DNA of 64,000 nucleotides, from contig JALQPE010000534.1 of NCBI GenBank assembly GCA_030407315.1, positions 30,422 through 94,421 of the forward strand, written 5' to 3'. Numbering within the stretch: the first letter of the stretch is position 1; each line of letters starts with the position of its first letter. The notes beneath the pieces were generated by a model, which was not told where the DNA came from, did not search any database, and saw nothing but the letters and a program-made list of their open reading frames with translations. The position numbers and the translations under genes are program-made. Of this stretch, positions 35,452-45,457 are shown one piece after another. The stretch is from Asparagopsis taxiformis (Eukaryota; Rhodophyta; Florideophyceae; Bonnemaisoniales; Bonnemaisoniaceae).

Positions 35452-37832
35452 ATGGCTCCGCGTTTTCATCTCGCCGAAGCTAGGAATGACGCACTGGAGA
35501 AAGCCGAATCATACATGAAATCTCTTTCTAGGGACTCCGAATCAGAACACGCTCCTTCTGTTGAAACCATATCTATGCCGCGTAGCCACGATGAAGTGAT
35601 GCGTGGAATAGTGGGTACTTCTTCCGACTCTTTCTGATCCTCGGCTTCGATGTACAAACCATTTTCACGACTACAACACAGGAAGAATTATGAAAGTGTG
35701 ACGAGGTCCAGTTCAGTTCGTCGAAAGAGCAGCATGCTAGAGAGGCGGGTGAAATTCAGTTTGTCACTGCCCAAAACAGATATAAGAAGAATACCACGCT
35801 GCAATAAGGGATGCTTCAGAAAAACAGACCATGTTTTCCTTCGGAATGAAGCAAAGCAGAACGAGTTTTGTTGTACAACAGGGACGATCGCCGCAGGTAT
35901 CTGCACGCTCTACTGGAACCAAACAGTAACCGGTTCTACTTCTCTGGGAAGCCTGTGTGTTGCGAATTCCTCGAGTTCAGCTTCAAGTTTTCACGACATA
36001 TGCAGACCTCGGTAAAGAAAGCTTGCCAGAATGGGATTCTTCCATTTATGGCTTCTCCGAAACGAATTTCTGGCTCTCCACATAGAGATGCAGTGATCTG
36101 CTTCCTTGAACGCTTGTCTGCCTCGACTGCTGATATGATGCCAGACAGTGGAGAGAAGCATCTGCCTCTTTTCGAGAAGAAGGCTATGTACGAGATGTTC
36201 TGCGACCAATTTACGTTATTATACTCGAACCGGAACCCACCAACTTTGAGCTACTTCTACAACACCTGGAACACGTTTTGTGCGAATATCAAGGTTCGGG
36301 GTGTCCAGAGGTTCACGAAATGTTCGGAATGTGAGTACATACGTGATAAACTGGAAGCCATCGGGACAGATATTCAACGCACTGCTCCGCTTCTGGAACG
36401 TCGCCAGCGTCATATCGAGATGGTGGCACGGGAACGCAGGGAGTATCAAAAGAAGTGTGAAGAAGCGTCACTATATCTCTCCAGGTTCACGTCTCTGATC
36501 GTAGACGGGGCTGATCAATCAGGATACGGTCTTCCCCATTTCACGGTATGTACAAAAGCGACTGTTGGTCATAGTTTGAAGGTGAGACTCATAGGTGTTC
36601 TCGAACATGGTGTCCGAAAGCATCTTTCGTTGTACACACTTACTGCTGAATTCGAAACTGGGGCAAATCATATCATCGAGGCAATTCACAGGACTCTTAC
36701 CAAAAAGGCTATGGGTTCGAGTCTTCAGGGAACACTGTACTTGCAGGTAGACAATTGCACGAGAGAGAACAAGAACACGTTTCTGTTTTGCTATCTAGAA
36801 TGTCTCGTTGCTTGGGGTGTGTTTGAAGAAGTACACGCTTCTTTCCTACCCATCGGCCACACCCATGCAGACATCGACCAGGCCTTTAGCTGTACCTCTC
36901 GCAGGCTACGTTCCCACAACGCCGTCACTATGGAAGATTTAGTTGAACAACTCAGAGTGTCCTATACTCCGGAACCCTCTGTCTCTCGTATGTTGCACGT
37001 GGCAAACTTCTCCGGTCTCTGCCGGAGTGAGAATTCGGTTGGAAAAGTGCATGCTTTCTCAAAATTCAGATACTTCAGGTTTCACCGATCTCAAGATACA
37101 GGAAAAAGTTATGACTTCTACAGAACTGGATGCGATGTTAAGATATTTTGTGAAGACAACTGGAAGCCTCTCCCAGTTCTCACTCCGGGGCTGAAGGGTT
37201 TCCTGGTTAAGCCTCCTGAACTGAAACGAACACCGAGTAATATCATACGTTCTCCTCCAGATCGACATGAGGTCCTGCTCCATTTTCGTTCGGAAGAGAG
37301 CAGGGTCAATAACAATTCTAAAATGGATCAGCTACATGAACTTCTACGACAGGTTTATGAGGAAAGGGAAGATTCTTTTCATTGGAACCTCACCGAATGT
37401 TTCGAGATGAATGGCATGTATCGAAAAGGGAATCGGAACGTCGTCCCGATAGAGGAGGAACTCATGTCGACTGCAGATTGCATACCACTATCAGACTTGC
37501 CCTACTCCGTGAATCGCTTCGTGGCTGTAAATGGAGAAGACTGTACTACTGAGATGCCGTTCTGGCTAGGACAAATTATGAGTTGTAAGAAAAACAACGA
37601 AGGGGTTATTTGTCAGCTGTGTGTTCGGTGGTACGAGGTCTACGATGGAAGAGACGCATGGTCAGGTAAGTATAGGCCTGCCATGCTTCGCAAGGGGAGA
37701 ACAACAGTGGCTTGGAAGGGACATATTTCGGTTGACACCGTCATTGCAGAGTTCCCTTCACTAACAAACAAGATGATAAGAGCTGGGGTAGAGAAAGAGA
37801 TCAGGTCAGGCCTGGCGTCTATTCCGAAGTAA
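35452..37832 (+). CDS. DUF7869-type transposase (RNase H fold), damaged N-terminus
   Basis: The N-terminal frame starts at the ATG at 35,452, hits a TGA at 35,635-35,637, continues in the same frame to about 35,865, then shifts at a GTTTTG run into the long frame ending at 37,832. The core has a zinc motif KCSEC, IVDGADQSGYG (first Asp), LQVDNCTRENKN (second Asp) and PIGHTHADIDQAFS (third acidic position). This is the pattern of DUF7869 proteins, which are found in mobile elements of many eukaryotes. The last 100 residues (PFWLGQI...VRWYEV...WKGH) resemble a BAH/chromo-type reader. The deleted relative at 29.7-30.8 kb confirms the N- and C-terminal domains. The TGA and the shift suggest a pseudogene, unless there is an intron or recoding. 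Confidence 0.75.
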
Positions 37833-37860
37833 AAACGCCTCGTCTTCGACCACACGAGTA

Positions 37861-37925
37861 GTTCAATCAACTTTGTTATCCTATTCAATCAATATGAAAA
37901 AACATCTCTCATGTTCAATCAACTT
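37861..37925. repeat. TTCAATCAA direct repeats
   Basis: Three copies of TTCAATCAA within 60 bp just after the transposase stop and before the GC-rich insertion. Candidate transposase-binding subterminal repeats; weak evidence. Confidence 0.35.
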
Positions 37926-38800
37926 CAGAAAGTTGGATTCTGGTTTGGAAAGTACGTTCTGTTCATAGCGAAATCAGTGTTGGACGCGTCCCCAACGAAG
38001 ATGGCAACGGCCTCATTACGAAACTTCCCGCACGAAGCGGAACGCAGCTACACGTTAGCCGACGAACAAGACCAACGGGTCTCAGCGCATGAAGCGCGCG
38101 AGTAAAGCGTGCGAACGACGAGCCAACGAGGCCGCGACAACGGACGGCGAACCGTATCGCCATCGTGAGGCACGACGCTGAACACGGTAGCCACGTACGG
38201 CAACACGGAACGACACAACGGTGTCCTGCCACGCGGGCATAACGAATGACGCGCGAAAGTGAAAAGCCCGCCGGCTAGTCGAAACGCACGAGCAAACCCG
38301 AAAGGGGTTGACCACGTACGGTCACGAAGACTAAGACGCGCACGTCCGCGTCGCAACCGTAAAGCTAACGAAGCTTCAACCTCGTACGCATTCGAAGGCG
38401 CACGCGCCACCGGCCACGTCGGCCAGGATACGAGCGAGGTACGCGGACGTCGCTAACGATAACGACGTACACTACGGGTCGAACGCACGAAACGAAATAC
38501 GAATACGCGACGGCGTACAAGCTGGTAGCCAACGTAAACGGCACAGCTGAAGGCAACGAGCCGACGAAAGGCTGGCTCACGTAGCAGCCTCAAACGCCCG
38601 CGGGCATGCGAAACGACTTCGTCAATCGCGTCCCCGTCGGGTTCGCAAGTCGAATAAACGAAATTACGCAACGGCGTAGAGGGCGAGCATTACGTATGCC
38701 CAGGTGCACGTCGCACCACATAACGGATGAGCTAACGAAACGCTCCTCGGACGCCGCGGCGAACGACGCCACCACGCGAAGCGGACTAGCGCAACGATTG

Positions 38801-39501
38801 CGCCACCGGCTAACGTGAAGCCGCGGGAACGTGAAGCGCGACGGCGCTAACGGTGTTAACGGCTATACGAAAAGCCAAGCCCGCCGGCAAAGACGTTGCC
38901 AACGGAACCGCGACACACTACGACGCACTGCCGCGTACACGCAACGGCGTGAAACGTCAAGCGAACTCACGCACGAGTCGGCCTGACGTTTAGCGAATTT
39001 TCCGTCCAGCTCATCGGAGCAAAATTAAAATTGGCACCGACGTGCTACGTGCCAAAGAGCTCGAATGCTCAACGGAATTCGACACCCGACGAGGTTATCC
39101 GCACGAGAAACGACAGCGGAAACGAATTCCGAGGTAGTTACAAAATGATAACGCCACTGGCCAACGTGAAGCCGCGGGAACGTGGAGCGCGACGGCGCTA
39201 ATGACGTCAACGGCTATACGAAAAGCCAAGCCCGCCGGCAACCACGTCGTCAGCAAAACCGCAACGTACTGCGACGAATTGCTGCGTACACGCCACGGCG
39301 TAGAACGTCAAACCGACTCACGCGCGAGTCGGTCTGACGTTCGACGAATTTTTCGCCTAGCTCATCGGGGCAAATTAAAATTAGCACCGACGTGCTACGT
39401 GCTAAAGAGCTCGAACGCTCAACGGAAATAGACACCCGACGGGGTTATCCGAACGAGAAACGACGGCGGAAACGATTTTCAAGTTAGTTACTAAATGATA
39501 C
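38801..39501. repeat. 351-bp tandem duplication
   Basis: Two diverged units begin CGCCACYGGCYAACGTGAAG at 38,801 and 39,152. Both contain AGCCAAGCCCGCCGGCAA and GCACCGACGTGCTACGTG. A third partial unit may start near 39,503. Long tandem units are common in 3' untranslated regions of Gypsy elements. Confidence 0.75.
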
Positions 39502-39857
39502 GCACGCCAACGGGCTTTACGATCGAGGTTAACGTACCACTCGCAGTGAAAAGCCGCCGCTACGCGCCGCCGCTTTGCCGAATAGTTGCGTGTGTTACGA
39601 ACCTGCCAACGGGCACGCGCCGCCGCGAACTCGAAGCACGGGCTACGTAAGCCATACGACACCCGACGGGGTAGACGCCACAACAAAAAAATTGTGGGGA
39701 GGGGCTTACGCTAACCCCTCCCCCACTGCAGACGACCTGCCAAACGCGAATTACGAAGCTCAACGGAGCCATGCGATTACGCAAAGAAACAAAACGAGGT
39801 TTACGAAGTAGTACGATGCTAGAGCCGACGTGGCCTACGAACTAACCTAGGAACGAC

Positions 39858-40135
39858 CTAGTAGCGACGAGAACGCTTGCCCGCAGGGTCATACGGACCA
39901 GGGCCTTCGCCGCGGCTATCGTGGCTGCGGCTGCGACTGGGCTGAACGAAGCCCGGCGCGTACGGATCGACGGTCTGCGTGACCACGGGGGCTCGCTCGC
40001 GACGCGACGCGGGATCCCTAGCGTAAGGATCCGCAGTCCCGTGACTGCGCGTATCCGAAGGGCGCGCCGAAGCGGGGTCGCGTGGCAGGTACGCCGCTGC
40101 GTGACCATACCCGACGGGGTCGCCGAAGCTGCCGC
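39858..40135 (-). pseudogene. C-terminal remnant of a Gypsy frame
   Basis: An uninterrupted minus-strand frame with no Met, abutting the LTR edge and ending GKRSRRY-stop at 39,858. It is rich in Arg/Ser/Pro/Asp and Tyr (DPYARDP, DPYAPGF, SRSRSHDSRG), like the basic tail of a Gag. The LTR insertion removed its start. Confidence 0.4.
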
Positions 40136-40924
40136 TGTAGGACCAGCCGGGGTGGCGATCGCTAAGGGAGTTCTAGAATTGCAGCCGTGTCAGGGCGAGG
40201 TGAACCGTAACGCGCTGGTTGAACTTGCGTTCGCGCGTCGCTCGGTCGCGCTGGCGAACGGGTGGTACAACGGCGGAACGCGTAGGGAACGATCGCAACA
40301 CGGGATTCGCGGGCCGGCGCATGCCGTGATCTCAGGGTGAGATCACCGAGTAACCTCGATCACAACGCGATCCACACAGGGGTCGTAAATCCCTGGCCTA
40401 GTGGCGTGCGACGCAACGCGCGCTATCGCGGTGCGACGCGGTTCGACGATCGGTTTATGCGCAGCGCGCACGCGAACGTCGGCGATCGTGAGCAACCCGC
40501 ACACAACGTTTCAACGCAATCGGTCCTCGCGATTCGCTAAACGCTTAGCTCGTAGCTGCGAAGATGCTGGCTGTTTATTGGTAAGGGGCGAAGCGGAACG
40601 ACCATTAATAGCTAACTACTAAGGACAGGTTGTCCTTGCGCGGCCGGCCGGCGGCCGCTCGCTCGCACGCAAAAAGGGAAATATTTGGGAAAAAGACTTT
40701 CGTCATAAAAAACCCAAAAAGGGAAAATAAAGGGAAATTCGCAAAAGGCGCTACACGTGGCGCCAAGCTCGCGATCGCACGCGTTCGCGCAGGCGCGCCG
40801 TGACACGTAATTGTATCGCCACGCGTACGCTCGCTTACTAACTAACTAAACGCGGATGCACGCGGACTCAACGCGACGCATCGCTCCGACCCGCGCGCGC
40901 ACTTGCAACATAAATTGCATCACA
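40136..40924 (-). repeat. Gypsy LTR, family A, second copy
   Basis: 789 bp, reading TGTGATGCAATTT to GGTCCTACA on the minus strand. It is a diverged relative of the LTR at 9357-10165. The G-rich tract CCGGGGGAG just outside its start marks it as a 3' LTR. No primer site follows its other end. Confidence 0.7.
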
Positions 40925-41097
40925 CTCCCCCGGACTAACATCACAGCGCGTCCTCGCGCGTCATCTCTTTCCTCACGTGCTCTTCCGTTTCCTTCGTTCT
41001 ACTCTTTTCGTCTGCAGCCTCTTCTCTTTTGTTCTATCTCCTTCTTCCTTCTCTCTTGCCACCCGCGTTCGCCGTCATCCTTACCGATTCGCACGCT

Positions 41098-41745
41098 ATG
41101 GCGCACGATGGTGATACCCTTCCGAGCTGGCTGCGGGCCAGCATTCCTTCCGGCGAAGACGCTGCGACGCCGCTACGCACTCCGTCTGCTGCTTTGCGCT
41201 TCGCTTCCCCTGCGCCTGCGAGCCCCGAGAGCCCGTTTTATCTTTCCATGGCTCAAGCGTCATCCGCGAGCGCTCCGGTTGCCGCGACGGCGAGTGCGCA
41301 TAATACGGACGGCGCTGACGCATCGCCCGGTATCGACGCGACAGTGGACGTGACGGCTGCTCCCGCATCCGCGTCCGGGAGTCGCACGAACGTCGGCGTG
41401 CCTTTGCGGTCCATTCCTGCTCCTTCCTCTGTTTCTCTTCCTTCTGCTGCGCAACATGTACCCGCCGTCGTCCTGCGTGCGCGCTACGAAGACCCTTCTG
41501 CCTTCCGTTTCCTTCCGCGCGCGATGCCGACTTGGACTGAGCTAGGCCGTGTTCAATACTTCCCGCGGCGTTTTCAATGGGTGCGTATCGCCGACGTCAA
41601 CCGCTACGCGGTGTTGCCCGGCCACAAAAACGCGCAGGCCGTGTGGGACGCGCGGCGTGAAGCGGCCCTGTGCGATCTAGCCGTACCCACTAATCTTCCA
41701 TGCGATGCCTATTTCCTCGAGGACGCAGCGGACGAGCGGCTTGTG
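41098..41745 (+). CDS. Antisense frame beside Gypsy LTR, interrupted
   Basis: ATG at 41,098, about 170 bp from the LTR edge. The protein shares the LPSWLRA start, SPESPFYLSMA, VPLRSIPAPSSVSLPSAAQ and YAVLPGHKN blocks with the frame at 9145. It extends about 35 residues further before the palindrome block cuts it at 41,745 (the open frame ends at 41,778 inside the block). Two diverged copies keeping an open frame on the strand opposite the LTR suggest an expressed antisense protein. Function unknown. Confidence 0.5.
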
Positions 41746-42138
41746 CACTACGGTGTTGGGAATGAAAAAAGACAGTAAATTTACTGTCTGAGACAGTAAA
41801 AATTACTGTCTGGCCAAGACAGTGCGCGGAGACAGTAAAATTTACTGTCTGGAAATTTCAGAATACTGCTGCAGCAATAAACTGGCACGAAATCTGGACA
41901 GTACCAAAAACAGTAAAATTTACTGTCCAGAACAGTAAATTTTACTGTCCGGAAGTGTTACCGCCAGACAGTATGTGCAGACAGTACATTTTACTGTCTG
42001 AGGCAATGCATTGTATTGGATTACTGCACTGTCTGGGGAAATCTGTAGACAGTAGTGTAGATAGCAAATTTATTGTCTGCGGGTAGAACAGTGCATTGGT
42101 TGACAAGACTGTCTGGTGGAGTGGACTTGAGAGGAAAT
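41746..42138 (+). repeat. Palindrome block, copy 1 (probable element left end)
   Basis: Starts CACTACGGTGTTGGG. It contains at least five palindromes with core ACAGTAAA/TTTACTGT, including the perfect 18-mer at 41,771-41,788 and others at 41,792-41,810 and 41,831-41,849, plus many half sites. It is repeated as 59,960-60,352 with about 15 differences by eye. It begins exactly where a Gypsy frame is interrupted, which marks it as an insertion boundary. Candidate transposase- or ParB-binding subterminal repeats. Confidence 0.8.
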
Positions 42139-43441
42139 AAACTGCGTATTGTGATTGTGAAGGTAGATAATCTGGTACTAGGCCTGAGTAGTAAGATGGC
42201 TGAAACTAAAGTTGAAGTGCAGCATTGGAATTTAAGACTGGTTTCCTCATACTGCCTATCGACAAGTACAAATGGAATTGAAAGAGACAAGGAAAAGAAA
42301 GAAGATTATGATTGATGGTACTACGGGACATCCAAGTTTTCGTGAGAGCGATGGAGAAATGTATACTATATTGTTTGAGGAGGCACAAGAAGTGTGCATT
42401 CGAGCTGCACGGGAGAGTATGCGGCGTGAGGGAGTAGTTTAGTCGAACGGCTGGTTTGGAGTATTGAGCTGTACGCGCAGCGGCCATGGGCACGTGCAGA
42501 GCGTGGCTGTCACTTGCGAATAGAATCAAATGTAGTTCTGTAGTGATGGGAGATAACATTATTGTCCCTAGCACCACCGGTTTCAACCAAGAACACCAAT
42601 TGACGCCTTGAGAGGAAAGAACAAAATTTTTACATGGCTGATTATTGTTCAGTTTGAGAGCCTTTTACGATCACAGTTTTGATGCGCCGAGTGGATCAAA
42701 CAGTAGATTGTTGGAGTCTGATCCAGTGCGGTCTTCACGTTGCGTCTGGTGAGGTGTACAAGTGGTGGAGATATGCTGACATTTAAAACATCACCAGCGT
42801 GTGGAACAGCCTATGCGCGAGCAGAATGTGTGTTTAGACACACTACTGAGTTTGAGATCAAAAAATGTAGTAAATTTACTGCCTGAGGCAGTAAAAATCA
42901 CTGCCTGAGCAATGTAGTGCCTGAGGCAGTAAAATTACTATTTTTATTTTTTCAGTTCTAGTGCCGCAGGCAGTAAAATACAAAATTTCCTGGCAGTACG
43001 GTATGTAGCAGAATTCAGTACTGTACGATAGAAAATTCTAGTAATTTTTGCTGGTACCACAGGGCAGTAGTGCAATGCAGTGATTTTTGATGATTTTTGC
43101 AATGGAATGTACTGCCATACAGTACTGCCCTGGCAAATGACCTGGCATTAGAATCAGGCAGTAAAATATACTGGCTCCGGCAGTGAATTGTACTGCCTGC
43201 AAGTACTGCCTTGTTAGTAATTGGTGATTAGTATTTTCTGAGATTCAATGTTGCAATAGTTGTCCAGGATAGGGTTGTACAATGTGTTCGCATGTGAGTT
43301 CAAGTAGAGAAGAGAGGAAACTATTCTGAAGCTACTAGTTGTGAGAAGTGTAGAGGATACTTGGTCACATGGAAATGACCGTTACAAAAAAGGTAGGAGA
43401 AAATCGGTCGTTTTCCGAGGATATGAGTAGAGTAGTTCGCA
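42139..43441. other. Noncoding leader upstream of the coiled-coil gene
   Basis: No gene seen. It contains a second palindrome cluster at 42,864-43,210. Confidence 0.45.
42864..43210. repeat. Second palindrome cluster (GGCAGTAAA type)
   Basis: Repeated GTAAATTTACTGCCTGAGGCAGTAAA-like words: the same CAGTAAA core as the terminal block, but with GGC/GCC flanks instead of GAC/GTC. At least six half sites. Not present upstream of the second unit near 60.4-60.8 kb. Confidence 0.65.
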
Positions 43442-43503
43442 TTATTTGTTACTATTGCTAGCATTCTCGTTGCAGGAAAAGCGTTTGGAGTGACACTCTG
43501 CGA

Positions 43504-44850
43504 TTGGAACGAGAGGCGAAGGCGAAGTTTGACATCTGTGATGGTTTATTACAGCAGAGTCAGGGCAATTCGAAGAAGGGGATGACTGACAAGGACAGGG
43601 ACCGTTTGCGCATCTCGCAGTCAGCAGAACTATCGTTTTCTTACAATTTTCTGTGTGCAGTATTTGGAACTGTTGTACCTTTGCTGGTCGACAAGATTGA
43701 TGCTGGGGCGACAATTTACACCAACCAAGGAATCTACGACCTCCGTGGTTGCAGGTTGCTCTCTGCAATGATGTTTGCGAAGCAGAGCAATGACAAGAGG
43801 GATGTGTTCCAATCCAACACCGGGAAGAACAACATCGAGCTTCGATTCCAAGTGGTGATGTCTCTCCTGCGGAACATTCAGAAGGAAAAGTCGGGTACAG
43901 GCCGTACAGTGGAAGGCTCGAGCTCTGGACGCGATTCGAATGCGTTCAACGTCTGGAAGGAGAACAAGTACATTCCGGACAAAATAATCGAAGAAGTTGT
44001 TTATGGTGCCACTGGCGATGGCCGAAACCAGCCTGCAGGAAGCATTGACGGAGGGGCTAGGAAGCGGAGGAAAACAGATGGAAATGGTGGACAGTTGAGC
44101 AAGCGTGAAATATCTTTGGCTGTTACGAAAGTTGCGCTGACAAAGGTGCTCGGTTTCCTGAACAAGTCTAGAGAGCAGGTGCGCCATCGATTCCTTGTCG
44201 AACTGGGGTTCGCTCTAGTCTTGGAAACGGACGCCTCTATCACTTTCGAGTTTCCAACTCACGATCTCATTCGAGATATGGATGTTATCCCCGATACCCG
44301 TGTGACCAACGGAAATCTAAGGCCTGAGGAACGGAAAGTTGTGGATGACAAGAATTCCGAGATCTTGATACAATTCATCGCTGAGCGGAAAGAGATGGTT
44401 GTCATCATTCAGTACGAAGTCGAGATATCGGGATGTGTGGCCAAAAGGATGATTCGAAGGAGAATCAATATCCTGGAGGTAGCCCTGAACACTGCAATTG
44501 CTTTCCTTCAATGCACGAGTAGAATGGTTTTCCTGCGACGTTCCTGCAATTCACTCAGATTTGTCTATGCAATCGCTTCCGGGATTCTAGGAATTTTCAA
44601 GGTACAATCAGGTCAGACCTTCGAAGAAAGTGTACAAGACGAGCTCAAACAATTAGGAAAGGCGATGTTGCCGAGTGAGCGAATCTGTAAGAGGCATCTC
44701 TGCGAAGATGTACTGACAATTACTAACGAAAAATTCGATGAACAACACTTGGAACAGCGTAGTACCGCGTTTGAGGAGGATAGCGGACATGGAAATGAAG
44801 AAGATGGGAGTGAAAGCTACGTTGAAGTTTTCCTTGATGAGGAAGATTGA
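43504..44850 (+). CDS. Conserved element protein 1, acidic C-terminus
   Basis: The open frame runs from about 43,462 to a TGA at 44,850, with no in-frame ATG before the conserved part. The listed start is a TTG. A good splice-acceptor-like stretch (pyrimidine-rich, ending TTGCAG at 43,475) precedes it, so the first exon probably lies upstream. The homologue at 60,862 supplies an ATG and about 80 extra residues of coiled coil. Conserved blocks are DKDRDRLRISQ, FAKQSNDKRDVF, VLGFLNKSREQVRHRF, ERKEMVVIIQYEVEI and FLRRSCNSLRF. It ends in a run of Asp/Glu. No known domain. It pairs convergently with the gene at 45,458-46,846, as in the second unit. Confidence 0.7.
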   Translation: MEREAKAKFDICDGLLQQSQGNSKKGMTDKDRDRLRISQSAELSFSYNFLCAVFGTVVPLLVDKIDAGATIYTNQGIYDLRGCRLLSAMMFAKQSNDKRDVFQSNTGKNNIELRFQVVMSLLRNIQKEKSGTGRTVEGSSSGRDSNAFNVWKENKYIPDKIIEEVVYGATGDGRNQPAGSIDGGARKRRKTDGNGGQLSKREISLAVTKVALTKVLGFLNKSREQVRHRFLVELGFALVLETDASITFEFPTHDLIRDMDVIPDTRVTNGNLRPEERKVVDDKNSEILIQFIAERKEMVVIIQYEVEISGCVAKRMIRRRINILEVALNTAIAFLQCTSRMVFLRRSCNSLRFVYAIASGILGIFKVQSGQTFEESVQDELKQLGKAMLPSERICKRHLCEDVLTITNEKFDEQHLEQRSTAFEEDSGHGNEEDGSESYVEVFLDEED

Positions 44851-45457
44851 TAATGGAAGCGGATAAGTAAAGTTTCATAACCTTTGAAGTAAAATAATTA
44901 CGACGAGGCAGACTGAGGAGAAATAGAAACCTTTAGATATGAAACTGTCTAGGATATGAGTGGAAAAGGTGCACCCTAGCATGCTACGTACTACATGGTG
45001 TACTGGAAACAATAGCTATCGTTCTTATTTTTCAGCTCACTCTGCGACTAGAAAGCGTCATGTCTACTACGGTTAAGAGTTTTACCCTGTCATTGAGCAC
45101 GCCTCTAGTAGCTTCGGGGCCTGTGCAGTCCCATCCAATGCCGTAGCTCCACCTGGCAGAGTAGTGCGGAAAATAATACCGGGTATTATTTTGAGGAATA
45201 TTTTGCCAAGTGGAGGGCAATCATTCGTACCGACTACAGGCGATCCCTGGACGAAACCTAAGAATAATACCCGGTATTATTTTCAGGGATATTTTGCCAA
45301 GTGGAGGGCAATCATTGTTACAGAATGCAGACAGTCCCTGGACGAAGGAACAGGCCAGAAAGATACGGAGCATGTATCGATGGATACCATCGACTTAATC
45401 GAGGTTGGCTAATTCTGAACAGTCTTGTAGACCCATCTAGAAAAGATAGAAAACGTT
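44851..45457. other. Convergent intergenic spacer with palindromes
   Basis: Space between two gene 3' ends. It carries the palindrome pair at 45,170-45,281 and a duplicated flank of about 95 bp (GCCAAGTGGAGGGCAATCAT twice). Confidence 0.6.
45170..45281. repeat. AAAATAATACC palindrome pair 1
   Basis: A perfect palindrome at 45,170-45,192 (11-bp arm AAAATAATACC, one central G, mirror arm) and a second at 45,263-45,281 (9-bp arms, central C). Outer flanks CCACYTGGC and CCAATG also mirror each other, giving imperfect palindromes near 90 bp. Confidence 0.85.

Larger units (their letters stand above)
37975..41745 (-). mobile_element. GC-rich Gypsy fragment
   Basis: Abrupt rise in CpG/ACG content from about 37,975 to 41,745. 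It contains a family A LTR on the minus strand (40,136-40,924), a polypurine tract, and the conserved antisense frame. Left of the LTR lie GC-rich noncoding sequence, a 351-bp tandem duplication and the end of another frame. The right edge is exactly the first base of the palindrome block at 41,746. Confidence 0.7.

Noticed and set aside
17743..35637. TGA reassigned to Trp or another amino acid
   Set aside because: In-frame TGA occurs in the Gypsy pol and the transposase, but TGA also ends well-bounded genes (44,848-44,850 and 20,204-20,206). Mutation is the simpler reading.
41746..41760. CACTA-superfamily terminal inverted repeat
   Set aside because: The block begins CACTAC at both copies, but no inverted partner (GTAGTG end) was found and both copies face the same way. 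The resemblance may be chance.
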